Notes under the pieces: model-generated
Seen by the model: only the letters and a program-made list of their open reading frames with translations
Database searches by the model: none
Told to the model about the DNA's origin: nothing
Shown: piece after piece, positions 1-12,800 of the stretch
How the letters are laid out: each line of letters starts with the position of its first letter
Numbering within the stretch: the stretch's first letter is position 1
Assembly (NCBI RefSeq): GCF_036588685.1
Contig: NC_086378.1
Coordinates: forward strand, 15,045,578 to 15,109,577
Direction: 5' to 3'
DNA from: Mytilus trossulus
Taxonomy: Eukaryota; Mollusca; Bivalvia; Mytilida; Mytilidae
DNA: 64,000 nt
Made by a program: the position numbers and the translations under genes

Positions 1-811
1 CTGTTGGTATGTTGAAGAATATTATAGGATTTTACGACATGGCTAAACATTCAATAGAGAGCACAGCACAAAGTGAAAACAAAGTAACATGGGCAATTAT
101 TAGAGACCAGATGAATGATTTATTGTATAAACTTAGCAGTATGAAATTTAAGGTATGAGCATTTTTTTCATTTATTGACAGATGAAAATGCAAAAATGAA
201 AAATATAGATGTAACTTTTTGGACATTGTGGTCAACATTTTATGTTAAACTGAAAATATGAAGATTTGGTATGATATCCAATGAAACAACTTTCCACCAG
301 AGACCTATGGATGTAGAAGGATAGCAACTTTAATTCACTGTATAGCCTTTAACAATAACCAAAATCCTTACCTAATAGCAAACTTTTAAAAGCCAAACGA
401 AAAATGTAAAATAATTCAAACCAGATTTTTTTTCTTCAAATTAGTTACTGATGACTAATGAAATATTGGTATACAGTAAACCATTGCAAAGTGTGTAATG
501 TAAACTGATGAAAATATGTTCAACTTGAATTTTCCCCTGTGTAATATAGTTAGAACTGCAAGAACAATTATTGCAGTTGGTAAAAAAAGGTGAAAAACAA
601 AAAAAATATCCACTGAAATATTTTAATATGTTTACAGTGCATCATACATTTCTATAAATAAAACTGGCCTTAAATTGAAATAGCTTCGCTTCATATAACA
701 ATTAATTTTTATTCTCAGGATCCAGTTAAAGATGGAGAGAAGAAAATAAAAGCAGATTATGAAGAATTACATGAAGAACTTCAACAAGCATTCCGAAATT
801 TAGAAGATTAG
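1..811 (+). CDS. ATP6V1A: V-type proton ATPase catalytic subunit A, C-terminal two exons (5' partial)
   Basis: Subunit A is the ATP-hydrolysing subunit of the V1 head of the vacuolar proton pump, which acidifies lysosomes, endosomes and, in some cells, the outside. Coding exons are 1-152 (enters the window mid-exon; codons start at position 3) and 719-811 (TAG stop at 809-811), joined in phase 0 across a GTATG...CAG intron. The 80 residues read [20 protein letters not shown]... and end AFRNLED. The segments FYDMA, TAQSENK, SSMKFKDP and the terminal AFRxLED match the very conserved end of animal subunit A, which is usually about 617 residues. The ATP-binding part lies outside the window. The identification is firm; only exact orthology within the species is untested. 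Confidence 0.95.
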
Positions 812-1160
812 AATATAATTCAAACTTAATTCTGTTGACCATGACGATTGTTATACTAATAATTATTGTTTAGACTGCTAGTACGTATATAACACATCTA
901 ATGATCCAAGCAGGTTCTTGTTGACAATATTATTCAGAATTTGTGTAACTTAGAGTAGATGTGCTAAGAAAAATTCAGATAAAAGCAAATTATGTAAAAA
1001 TGTCAGGCATTTTTGCTGCAATGTTAATGTATTGAGTCCAGGATTCTGATTAAAAAAAAATCATTTACTCCATTTTGCCATTTCTGTTTTCAAACAATAT
1101 TTTTATTTATTTATTCACTGGTTAATAATACCCTATCTTTGTAATTAAGATATCAATAAA
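812..1160 (+). other. 3' UTR of ATP6V1A to first poly(A) signal
   Basis: Non-coding AT-rich DNA follows the TAG stop. The first AATAAA lies at 1155-1160, followed by a T-rich stretch, so a transcript end near 1175-1190 is plausible. Further AATAAA-like hexamers near 1290 and 1447 could serve longer transcripts. Extent is inferred. Confidence 0.55.
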
Positions 1161-3116
1161 GAATTGAGTGAGAAGATTTATTATTCTTAAGCTTTTTTTC
1201 ATATAGTGCTAAAAATAACATCGTGATTCAGGGAGACTTTGAGTAAAGAGAAACATTTAATATATAAACATTCCATTTCATAATATGTAAAATAAAGGTG
1301 GTTGATGTAAACACTGATCTGTACAATGAGCGGGTAAATGAAATTAAAGTCAGTTAAATTAATATTTGTTAAAATTCAAAAACCATTTTTTTCCGAAAGA
1401 AACAGTTTTATGTTTGTTTTTTTCATTTCATTTTCAAATTAAGTCAATAAAAAAATCTTTAAAATACACAAAACATATTTAAAAGGATGTCTCCCATTTT
1501 TATATGTTGTTAAATAAAAACTTACAAATCTTTATAGTAGATTTCGAATTATCATTCTTAAAGGGAGATAAATTGTAAATTTTAAAGGGAGATAAGTTAT
1601 CATTCTTAAGGGGAGATAATTCTCTATTCACTAAAAAAGAACTGACTGAAAATAACCATTAATCATGTGTATATAGTCACAATATAGAGTGTCAATGTGA
1701 TTGTGAGATTGTTGGTGGTACATGTGTATTGATAGTATGAAATACAGTTGAAATCCATAAATAAACTATTCAGCACCCCATAAATAAAAACAATAAAGGA
1801 TGAAAATCGAAAACAATTTCCCGATTTTTTGTGGTACTGAATTAGTTATGGATCTGTCTCTTTCAAGTAATTTTGTTTAAATTAATATAAATTATATAGC
1901 AATAGATAGATATATATTTGGATATTACTGTGATACTTATGTGAATGTCTTAATTTAGTTAATTATTTCACAAACATAACTGTTCTCTATATTATAACGA
2001 AGAAGAAATTCATATTGCCTATATATGATGGTTTGAATAAAACTGTTTGTTCAATGTGAATATCCTAGATTAAACAACAAAAATGAACACTTAGGGAATA
2101 GAAATGGGAGAATGATTGCCTTTATATAATATCTTTGAGTTCTAGTCAGTTGAGAATATTGCATTGTTCTACATTCCAAAATTAATTGTTTTCTTCAATT
2201 TTGAGATGACCCCTGTTTTAGAAAAAAGGTGTCCACCTACAATTTATTGTAAGGCTCTCATTTGAGTGTCAACATAGACCAAACTTAAATAAGGGGTAGT
2301 TTTATCATAATTTTGGTGGAAAGGGGATCTTAACAATTTATTTATAAGAACAACAGGTTACAATTTGAGTAAATTTACAGCAAGAATTGCAAAATTTTGA
2401 AAAATAAAATTATGGTTTCAATTAATTTGTGTAATAATGTGCACTGTAGTTGTATTTGTTTCCTTGTTTGATTACTGAATATGCATGAATACATAAATTA
2501 TTGAATTGTACATATTAATCCATTTGAATTTTCAAATAACAATTAATTAAACTGAGATGAGAAACTTACTATTAAGCAAAATTCATTTTAATGATTTACT
2601 GGAAAGTATATTTCTGAGCTATGAGTTTAAATTTGAAGTTATGCAAATAAAGTTTCAAAACAATGATAACTTTCCAAATCTGCTTATTACTAAAATCAGA
2701 TGTGAATCTAGGATTTAAAAGGGAGGGGTCTCTGCCCCAATCTAAGCAATGTTCAGATTTGGACTATAAAAGGTTGATGCATTAGCCATATATACAGCTC
2801 CTTACATGGAGATCCCTGGCACCCTGCACTTCCACCCCCTAAATTATCATCTTTGATTTATTTTGCATATTCTCATCATATTTAATGTTCATTAATCAGG
2901 CAACATTGTATAAGAAATATGTATTTAATGTTAGATATTTGTGTTTGTTAGACATATGTGTTACATTGTTTTCTACACCAGTTCATGTATGTTAGAAAAA
3001 GTGATGCAAAATTTACATATATATATACTATCTGGTATCAATTAATAAAAATTGAACAAAAAATGTGTTTTTTTTTTCTTCAAATACAATTAAAAGATAT
3101 GCTATGTTTGGTATAA

Positions 3117-3222
3117 AATGTTCAAAGCCGTACAGTGACCTATAGTTGTTAATGTTTGTGTCATTTTGGTCTTTTGTGGATAGTTGTCTCATTGGCAGTC
3201 ATACCACATTTTCTTTTTTATA
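3117..3222 (-). repeat. Dispersed mussel repeat, GATGTGGTATGATTGCCAATGAG family (fragment)
   Basis: The reverse complement carries the family core: a GATGTGGTATGA-like start, CCAATGAGACAACTATCCA, then GACCAAAATGACACAAACAT. The same core occurs at 8930-9105, 14570-15000, 49060-49290 and 60035-60130, plus a diverged copy at 23866-24005. A 67-residue open frame across it is a repeat product and not a gene. Confidence 0.75.
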
Positions 3223-6080
3223 TATTATTGATGAAAAATGGAAAAGTTTCCAAAAGCTCAAACTGTATAACACAGCTAATGAATATAGTTGTAAAGTGTT
3301 TCTTCAACTTGGTATAAGTTTAAACTTACTTTCTAAATTTGTTATATGATATTTTTATTGCTTGAATGTTTTTTACCTGATTTTCTGAGGTTAATCCTTG
3401 GTTTATTGAAATTTTGGCAGCTTTTTGATAAACGAGGTACAACATGATTAGGACAGGTTCTAGCTTTACCAAGAATGCTTTGAGCTGTTGCATAGTGTTA
3501 ACAATGACAACTGGAGATCTTGTGTGCTATTATGCAGTGTAATGGAAAAGGTATAGTCATAGAACAGGTTTTATAATTGGATTTGTTTCAATTTTTGTCA
3601 TGTCAGGATGTTTTAAAGCTTTCTATACAATATTGTTGAAGGTCATATAGTGACCTAAAGTTACAATGCGTGTCCATGGATATTCAGTGGATCGAAGTCT
3701 CATTAGAAAATATACCACTTTTCTGTATTTTTATATGGGTCTTGTTTCAACATGAATTAAGATTTTTTTTTATTTGGAATTACTTCATAATTTGTCGATT
3801 TTTATGGCTTTCTTTACTGTGTGGGTTTGTTTATTGTTAAAGACCATATGGTAATATATATTTGTTAACAACATCTTTTGGGAAATTAATATAAACTACT
3901 TGTCAATGAATACTACTTGAAAAAATATATTTATACATTAAATTATTGAAAAGAACGGATATAGTGTTTGAAGTCACAATACAACACACAGCACCTACTT
4001 GGAAAAAAATAGAAGCAAGGGAAAAAAAAGCTGTTTATGGCTGTTTACTGGTTTGTGTTAAATTATTTGCAAGATTTTGATCATGTTTATCTAATTGTAG
4101 AACACATCTGTAAGGCTATGTCAAACCATATGGTAAAAGATCTATTACAACACTGTCATAAATAGCGTGACAATCTGGCTGTTAAATACAGAAGCATTAC
4201 AAACATCAAAACAACTAAGGAACACATTACTATACATGCTTAAGATAACCAGGAACAAATTATGTTTGAATAAGTCTTATAATTATGGTATAATACATTA
4301 TTATATACTGGTAGAAGCTAGGTAAATTAGTAAGAGAATTCATTTATTTGGAGGAGGGATCAATGTTTTCAGCTTCGGATCCAATTGTTACTACTTGGCC
4401 ATTCTCGCTATGCAGTACAATAACTTATTTCTTCCTGCAACCAGAAAGGCTGAGTAGTTCCGATTGCGGCGGATCCAGCCATTTTAAAAAGGGGGAGTTC
4501 CAACTATATATCCCCATTTAAATGCATTGATCTGGACCCCTCTGGACTGCCACTGTTTTTTTTTTCTCTGAACATAATATTTCCCCAGGCTTTATAAAAA
4601 CAAATAACTTTATGACCTATACAGTTCATTATCAAACAGGAACAAGAAATTTCCTTTTTTCCCCTATTTTCAATGAAAACTATTTTTTTTTCACTTTACT
4701 TTCAGTTTTTTCTTCCTCATCAAAAATTTATAAGTTACACAAAACATGATAAAGAAAACTAAAGATTGAGCAAAGCGAAACCACTAAAAACTGGAGATGA
4801 TCTTATAACAGTTATTACACAACTGCAGTTTTGAATTTCATTTTTTTTTTATATGTCTGATATAATAAGGGGGGGGGGGGGACTGTAAAGCAAATATTGT
4901 TGAATCTACCCCTAGAACCCCCTTGAATCTGCTGTAAGTGCTAAAGGAATTGCCTGTTAAATATCAGTGGCTGAACTTTAGCGTGACGTCCTGCGAACGT
5001 CAGTAAGGAACTTTCATTGTAACGTCATTCTTTTGTTGTTACTTTATACCTGAATGTGGCTAATGCAATACAAATAATTTTACAGCTTACAACTGTTGTT
5101 TCCTTCATAATTGGGTCCAACCAAACGCCCATTTCAAATACATTAATTGATCATCCAAAAAAAGGGGGGTTCCAACCCAAAAATCCTCAACCTTAATCCG
5201 CCACAGAATATAGTCTGGCAAAAATACCACCCAAAATTTCATTTGTGCTTGGACTAATATCTTAATGATCATGCACTAAAAGTCCCAAATTTGTGCCAAT
5301 CTTTATTGTTTTCTATTGCTTTGGGTGGAGGTGGTGGGTCACCAAACCTATTCGATGCCACCATTTTAGGTATTGCAAAATTGGACACCCCCTATTATTC
5401 TTCCAAACAATGCCCCACCCCCCTTTTATGTTCTCCCTCCCCCTCCAGGTTATAAATGACCAATATTACAATAACAATGTGTACATTGAAAATAATGTGG
5501 TCAATACTTTTACTTTTATTTAACAGCCTAGCCTATATCATAACTTTGATCTTATCATTAAAAATTTGTTCATCATTAATTATCTTATGTTTTATATAGA
5601 AACCAATGAAAGCCTTCCCTGGACCCTAATCTAAATTTAGAATGAGGTAATAGTTATTTTTAGCTTTCACAGCTTTTCAATTGATCACACAGAAGCTTTT
5701 AAATGATCGAGACATAAACGTCAAATAAAACGTCTTGAAGATCTTATCACCAGTGACTCAATGCTGTCGACAAAATACCCCAATGTACAGGTAAATCATT
5801 TAACATCAACACGAAAACGGATCTTTAAAACAACAAAGCTGCCTTTTTATTTCTCAAAGTGCAAGTTAAACACAACAGTTGTTGTGTTATTGTGTGACAT
5901 GGTACGAATTTAACCTACTTTCGTTTCACATGGAGGACTGACAAAAAGATTTTATGCAGGTAATAGTTCCATTTCATGACTTTGTAAACAATCAATTTCA
6001 AACAATGTTGGACACGAGGTAAAGATGTTATACGAATTTTAGGGTTAACATGGTTAATAGGGGTAAATAACAGTGACTGA

Positions 6081-6264
6081 CATATGTACACAGTAGCAAC
6101 ATATATTCAAATATGGTAATCATGTTTATGATTTCCAATTATCTATCTATCTATCTATCTTCATATTTCCGCACTCAGTCACAACTTTGACTATTACGTG
6201 CCGTTGCATATGTACACAGTAGCAACATATATTCAAATATGGTAATCATGTTTATGATTTCCAA
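6081..6264. repeat. 58-bp direct duplication flanking a TATC microsatellite
   Basis: The segment beginning CATATGTACACAGTAGCAAC occurs at 6081-6138 and again, almost identically, at 6207-6264, an offset of 126 bp. Between the copies lies a short (ATCT)n tract at 6140-6160. It looks like a local duplication. Confidence 0.85.
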
Positions 6265-6650
6265 CATCAGATTATTATAAGCTTGAGAATTTCAGTGATT
6301 GAAAAATTATTTACCTGTATAAGTCAATTATTTGATAACTGTAAGGAGATTATTTATTAAAACAATATTTTGACAAATTTGCATATAGATTGAAATATAA
6401 ACTAACAGTTTCAAGTACTCTGTGTATAAGTTGCAGTGATCTAATCCTACAGACACAGCACTATATTTACTTTGATAGTTGGTCTTCTGATGGATAGAAA
6501 CAAGTACCTGTGGTTCTCCCCAATTATTTCATATATATAGCATCCTGGTAAAAAAGAAAATTTGAAATATTATACCATCACATTTCAAAAAAGTAAAGTC
6601 ATTATATAGCACCACATCTATAACACAACCTTTAAGAAAATCAATTCAGA

Positions 6651-7502
6651 TAGCATCACATTGAGCAATATACAAATGTAGCATCACATTGAGCAATATA
6701 CAAATGTAGCATCACATTGAGCAATATACAAATGTAGCATCACATTGAGCAATATACAAATGTAGCATCACATTGAGCAATATACAAATGTAACATCACA
6801 TTGAGCAGTATACAAATGTAGCATTACATTGAGCAATATACAAATGTAGCATCACATTGAGCAATATACAAATGTAGCATCACATTGAGCAATATACAAA
6901 TGTAGCATCACATTGAGCAATATACAAATGTAGCATCACATTGAGCAGTATACAAATGTAGCATCACATTGAGCAGTATACAAATGTAACATCACATTGA
7001 GCAGTATACAAATGTAGCATCACATTGAGCAATATACAAATGTAACATCACATTGAGCAGTATACAAATGTAGCATTACATTGAGCAATATACAAATGTA
7101 GCATCACATTGAGCAATATACAAATGTAGCATCACATTGAGCAATATACAAATGTAGCATCACATTGAGCAATATACAAATGTAGCATCACATTGAGCAA
7201 TATACAAATGTAGCATCACATTGAGCAATATACAAATGTAGCATCACATTGAGCAATATACAAATGTAGCATCACATTGAGCAGTATACAAATGTAACAT
7301 CACATTGAGCAGTATACAAATGTAGCATCACATTGAGCAATATACAAATGTAGCATCACATTGAGCAATATACAAATGTAGCATCACATTGAGCAATATA
7401 CAAATGTAGCATCACATTGAGCAATATACAAATGTAGCATCACATTGAGCAATATACAAATGTAGCATCACATTGAGCAATATACAAATGTAGCATCACA
7501 TT
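6651..7502. repeat. 28-bp tandem repeat array, about 30 copies
   Basis: The unit is TAGCATCACATTGAGCAATA followed by TACAAATG, repeated head to tail for 852 bp with no spacers. Variants differ at a few fixed sites (TAACATC for TAGCATC, GCAGTA for GCAATA, GCATTAC for GCATCAC). TAAC-type units occur at 6791, 6987, 7043 and 7295; three of these are exactly 252 bp (nine units) apart, which indicates that blocks of nine units were themselves duplicated. The array lies about 2.3 kb upstream of the first coding exon of the Ig-HECT gene, in its promoter region or a leader intron. Confidence 0.95.
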
Positions 7503-7678
7503 ACCATGATGCAAATAGGTCCTGGGGAGAACACTGAACTGTTGTGTATCCTTGACTGACAGATCAAGTACCTAATTTTAATCCAATTCAATATTTTATT
7601 GGAGAGAGCACAATAGAGTTTTATATAATAATGTAACAATGATTGTAAGCAATAACAATACCTATTACCTTCACACAT

Positions 7679-7860
7679 GAGAGGGGGTCAGACCTTTATT
7701 GGTGTTATTAAAGCTCAGGGTTTGGGAATTGATCTTTTCTGGATCCTGGAAGTCTTTTTCTAAAATTTTTGGTTGTTGAGATTTAAATCCTCCTTAGTGT
7801 TTTTAATCCATGGATTTTGGTTTCAGGACCCCTTTGACCCCCACCCCTACACACATGACC
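7679..7860 (+). repeat. Dispersed repeat, GGACCTTTATTGG family, copy 1
   Basis: Shares an ordered set of phrases with 10700-10905: a GAGGGGG-(A/T) start, CCTTTATTGG, TTGGGAATTG, GATCC(T/G)GGAA, TTTTTAA and a CAGGACCCCT end. The two copies bracket the first coding exon of the Ig-HECT gene in the same orientation. Confidence 0.65.
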
Positions 7861-8929
7861 TTATTGGGATTTCACATGATTAACACTTTCATTCCATATC
7901 AGCACTTAAGTTGCTTAGTCTTGATTATACAATGAACATTACTACGTGAATTGTCATTGTGTCAGAGTTTAAACCTTCTTACAACTTTTGAATCACCTTA
8001 CAATTTCTGAGTACCACTGGCAACTAGTTCTACTGCTAATTTCATCTTGGTGATACATTGTAGCAGGAGGTAGAAGGTTTTAATCTTAAATTGTATTTTT
8101 TAGGAATCTTAAATTTTAAAGTGTCCATCTTGGTTGGATTGTAGTCCTCATGTCTAACCACGCTTCTTATTAATCTAGAGTTAATTGCAGGAAAAAGCTG
8201 GATATGGTATTTGTAAATTAATTGATTTAAAATTTCAGTAACTGTTGTAATAGTTCTGGTTCAAACATTTAATGTTTAAAATTGTTATAGAATTTAAACC
8301 ATTTAAAAAATGGGAGCCAGGCCACACTTAAAAATGTTGTGGTTTGCCCAAATCCTACCTGAAGGTTGAGACAGTGGGTATACAAATAGACATTTTCAGG
8401 GTACTAAAGTTACATTATACATGTAGGGTTTGGGCAAACAAACATAATGTAACATACAAATGTAAATATATATTCTTTTTTATGGCCCCATATGCATGTA
8501 TGTAACATCTATCATCAAAACAAAAGAGGGCATAGATAGAACAACCAAACTCATCTCCTTTAAAGCTGACTTTAAGTGAGTGAACTGTATTCTCATTTAT
8601 AGTTCAAAACATTAATCTTAAACAGAGAAATTCACTCAGAATATACAATGAAACAAAAGTAGATGCATTTCTGGAAGGTCTGAATTGAGAATGAAATTAT
8701 ATTTTCAATTTTGACAGCAAAAACACAACAAAAACAGGGAAAGGGTTGAGCAATTTTCCTTTGCTAGAAACTAGATATAAAAGTGAAATAGGGAGATTTA
8801 TATCTTGAAAGGCATCTGGTATTTCGGGGTAAAATTTTGAAAGACCATCAAAGTCTGACCCTGTCTGACATACATTTTGTACATGCCATAATTAATTTGT
8901 CTACAGAAATAAAGCTTTATATTGTCCAT

Positions 8930-9105
8930 ATAAAAAAGAAGATGTGGTATGATTGCCAATGAGACAACTATCCACAAAAGACCAAAGTAACACAAAATTA
9001 ACAACTATAGGTCACCCCACGGCTTTCAACAATGAGCAAAGCCCATACCGCATAGTCAGCTAAAAAAGGCCCCGATAAGACAATGTAAAACAAATCTAGT
9101 TGCTT
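8930..9105 (+). repeat. Dispersed mussel repeat, GATGTGGTATGATTGCCAATGAG family
   Basis: Nearly the same sequence as the first 170 bp of the element at 14570-15000, including AACAATGAGCAAAGCCCATA and CCGCATAGTCAGCT. It has no coding capacity of its own. Confidence 0.8.
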
Positions 9106-9384
9106 TTTTTAAAAAAAACAAAAGAAATGTACCCCTACTATTCAAACATTTATAGGCTGTTATTTAAAAAAAAAACATGTTCCCTAGCTGTTAATTATCT
9201 GTAACAGTGTTTATAAATTAGATAGTAGGGTGCAAGTTTCTCTTTAGAATTGATGTAGACACTATTTTGCTATTTGTCTGAACTGTAGCCCCTATGAAGA
9301 ATATAATAAATCAAAGGAACAATACTTCATTTGCTGTTCTTGATCTTTGATCAAATTGAAGACATCTTCAATTCCAACAAATGT

Positions 9385-9470
9385 GAAACGAAAGGATAAA
9401 AAAGTTTGGTCTTATATTGCCCAAAATATTTGGGAAATTATAATCTAATAAGTTGGTCACCTTTCGTTTC
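9385..9470. promoter_or_regulatory. Inverted pair of GAAACGAAAG (IRF/ISRE-like) motifs
   Basis: GAAACGAAAG reads on the + strand at 9385-9394 and on the - strand at 9461-9470. A third exact copy lies on the - strand at 5918-5927. The core fits the AANNGAAA pattern bound by interferon regulatory factors. They lie 300 bp and 3.8 kb upstream of the Ig-HECT coding start. The motif match is seen; a regulatory role is inference. Confidence 0.35.
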
Positions 9471-9740
9471 AGTCGCATGGAAATTGATAACACATTTTTT
9501 ATGGAACATTAATTATTTCTAGACGTAACCCTGCAGAAAGATGATTCTTAAAGTGCTTGAAGCTTTAATACAGCAGTGATACAGATGTGCCTTCTATGTG
9601 GTAAATGATCTCATAAAGGCGTGTAAATTTGACATCCTTCTGCTGAATGACATGAATCGAGAAATAGCTTATTGTGGTTATAATTGTTCTCAATTGTAAC
9701 ATTTTGATTAAGATTTAACTATTTTTTTTTATTATTACAG

Positions 9741-9773
9741 AATAACAATGGTTCCTGGAGATGATAGCTAAGA
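9741..9773 (+). promoter_or_regulatory. 5' leader segment with upstream ATGs, Ig-HECT gene
   Basis: This stretch follows a candidate acceptor at 9740. It holds a complete seven-codon upstream ORF (ATG at 9748, TAA ending at 9771) that closes two bases before the main ATG at 9774. A second ATG at 9761, in another frame, overlaps the main start and opens a 24-codon frame. The main ATG is chosen because it alone gives a signal peptide and the correct phase (1) for the next exon. Confidence 0.55.
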
Positions 9774-9831
9774 ATGGCTACACTATTACTGGTATCCTGT
9801 TTACTGGGTTCAGTATTCACATTATGTACAG
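9774..9831 (+). CDS. Coding exon 1: signal peptide
   Basis: Encodes MATLLLVSCLLGSVFTLCT, a typical cleavable signal peptide with a long hydrophobic core and small residues before the likely cleavage site. It ends ACAG|GTAAAT in phase 1, the phase used by almost every later exon of the gene, as is usual for Ig-domain genes. Confidence 0.85.
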
Positions 9832-12800
9832 GTAAATATACCAACAATCAAAAGTACATATATAAGACAAAGATATAATATATGTTACGTGAAACAAAAA
9901 AACATTATGTAATCCATATTCATTCATCAAGGGATTTGAACAAGTTACATATTAACAAAAGATCATACACAATAGCAATATATGAGAGTTTCATCAAATT
10001 TGTATATTGCATAAACAATAAATGTTGAAAAAGTTAAGATTAAACATTGGGAATATTTTAGTGTTTTTATTTCACAGAAATTTGTATAACAAAAAGTATC
10101 ATGTAATCTTTAACCATTACTAAAGTGATTTGAATTTTGAGTATTCAATTTTACTTTACCAAATTAAGGTCATAAAACTTGAGACTGTATAAGGATTTCA
10201 TCTAAATGGTGATCTTATCAATTAATCAGCTAGTATTGATCTACAGTTTTGTACAAGTAGCAGTTACATACATAGAGAAATAATCCATTTGCCGATATTC
10301 ATAGGTTTAAAGTTCATTTAATTGCTAATTACATATTTTATGTTTGTAAATATTTTAAATCCAAAGAATAATATTTAGTGAGATCAAATTTTATCTAGTA
10401 AAACTTAATGGTCAAATTGATTTCTTGTTTGTTGTTTTATGACCACCATATAATTTATAATTTACCAATTTCCTTGTTGTTAAACAATGTATTTAGCTAT
10501 ATAACATCACACTTCAGGGATCGTCCCTTTAGTATTAATAACCATAATATAGGTCAGTGTATGGCAAATGTCTAAAAATAAATGATATCAACAAGAAATA
10601 TTGGACAAAAACACATTATTAAAAGATAAACATCTAAAGGAAAACACCAATGCCTTTGACAATAGACTTTGTCTATACCATATGTCAGCTAGTCTCTTCT
10701 TTGAGGGGGATAGGACCTTTATTGGGACTCCAGGATCAGGTGTTTTTAAGCTTGGGAATTGGGGTTGACCCTTTCGGGATCCGGGAATACTTCTTTTTCA
10801 AATTTTGGGATTTGGGATTTCAATTTATTCAAATTCGGGACCTCAGAATTTCTTGTTTTTAAGACTTTAAGTCCAGGATTTCAGGATCAGGACCCCTCCT
10901 ACTTTATCCTGAGTTAATACAAGTTATGAAGTTACAGTTTTAGAGAGACTCAATGTTTCTGTTCAACAGATTGGTACTTCACGGTGACAGTGATATAATT
11001 AGCCTTTCAGTGCTGATGCACAAAATCAAACACCGATCAATCAATCAATGATGGTACTCCCTTAGGTCATAAGGTCATATTTTGAAAACTGTCACAGCTA
11101 GGTCACCACGTCACTGTGAAGCAAGCTTTACAGTTTAAAACTGATCTTATTCTTGGGTTTGAATATTTTAAAGGACACATATATCCTTTTAAGGTAGCCC
11201 AAGAAAACCTCCCATGTTGCAGGTCTAGTCAGACCAAGGATTTTTATAGCATGTATAGTAAGACTAATCTCTACACAAGTTCTTGGTTGAACCCACACTG
11301 ATGAAGCTTTATGTTATGACTTAGCTTGCAGGTGATATTTCATGATATTACTTTGCATCATATGTATTTAAGCAAGCAGTTTAGCTAGCTATAAACCTAG
11401 ATTTAATTCACCATTTTCTTCATAAGGAAATGCCTGTACCAATTCTGGTATATGACAGTTGTTTTCCATTCCTCAGCTTTTGATTTTGTCACTTTATAAA
11501 GGACTTTCTGTTTTGAATTTCCATTGGAGTTTTTTTTGTTTGTTATTTTACCTTTTAACTGATATTTCATGTTTATTATTTCAGCAAATTCCATTTCACA
11601 ACTCTCAACTGTACAGAAGTCTGTTCCAAAGATCTCATTTTATCCATGTGTAGTACCGACTGTTAGCAAACTCCAATTTTGTTGTGTAACGGAGAATATC
11701 CATACAGCCACTGTCCACTTTTACCGTGAGAGTGATGACATTGCCACTATACACTATCCATGTGATGTAGTCAACCAGTACTCTGATTTCAATGTGTCAT
11801 GTAAGTCTGTTGGCACAACAACAGTGATGTATTTGGATGTCCTCAGATTTAATCAACAGACAGACCCTACATTATTTGGCTGTCGGTATTATGGGAAGTC
11901 GGCAGGATACAATCTGTTCTCATCTCACAGTAAGTTGTCCAGTAAAAGTTAAATTACATTTGAATAAAATTAGATTAAAATTGAGAATGGAAATGGGGAA
12001 TGTGTCAAAGAGACAACAAACTGACCAATTAAGAGCAAAAACTAGCCTTGCAAGTAATATACATTAGAAAGTAAAGCTTGATTGAAAAGTTTTCAAAATA
12101 TATGGGATTGAGCATTAACATGACATTTTGGCATACATACCTTGCAATCAATATAAACATATGGAGTTGTGGTATGATTTATGAAGTGGGTCTCATTGGG
12201 GTCTAACCGTGGCGCAGGATTGCCGATTTGTTGTAAGCGTGACATGTGAAAGTCAAATAATTGTGCGGTGAAAACGGGAAATGAGGTCTTGCGGGACCCG
12301 GGAAATGACAAAAAAATAAGAATTGCTTACGTACATAGTGTAAGTGGGATACGGGAATCCGGGATCGGAACCACCCAATGAGACCCCCTATGATCCTTCA
12401 AAATTGGATGTATTATAATGGTTGTTATGATTTTAGTCATATATGATATCAACAGAATTTCGAGTAGCAATTAAAGACAAACAAATGTGTTTACTATTAT
12501 ACTTGATTAAAAATTATTCCTGGTCGTTTGATAGCAATGTATCACAGTAAACTTTGTAAATTTAAAAAAAAATCTTTAATGATAACAGATGCTGTTCTTT
12601 TATAGGTATTTATCAAATCTCTTTTATTTTTTGTTTACAGTTTTAACAGAAAATAAAGGTTACCAGTTCACTAATATTACCCAGAATTCTACCTTAACAT
12701 GGAACAATACCAACAACGATTTTACGATTGTCAATCCAGAAGGGGAGATAATCATACAAAAACAAAATTCAGTGATTACTGTTATTGGAAATAAATCAAA

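Larger units (their letters stand above)
1161..6650. other. Intergenic AT-rich DNA with repeat fragments
   Basis: I see no supported exon here. It contains dispersed-repeat fragments (for example 3117-3222), a 13-G run at 4869-4881, a CRE-like stretch near 4982-5030 (TGACGTC and two further ACGTCA/AACGTC cores), and a TATC microsatellite at 6140-6160. Possible splice donors for a non-coding leader exon of the Ig-HECT gene are seen at 5790/5791 (ACAG|GTAAAT) and 5959/5960 (GCAG|GTAATA), but neither can be proved from sequence alone. Confidence 0.5.
7503..9740. other. Upstream region of the Ig-HECT gene (promoter or leader intron)
   Basis: No coding exon is visible. It contains a diverged dispersed repeat at 7679-7860 whose relative sits at 10700-10905, another dispersed repeat at 8930-9105, and two inverted copies of GAAACGAAAG at 9385-9394 and 9461-9470. 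The 3' edge at 9731-9740 (ATTATTACAG after a T run) looks like a splice acceptor, implying a non-coding exon further upstream. Confidence 0.5.

Noticed and set aside
3146-3349. 67-codon frame on the + strand
   Set aside because: It covers the reverse strand of a dispersed repeat that occurs many times in the window.
6651-7502. Regular array resembling a CRISPR locus
   Set aside because: Units are contiguous 28-mers with no unique spacers, and the DNA is clearly eukaryotic.
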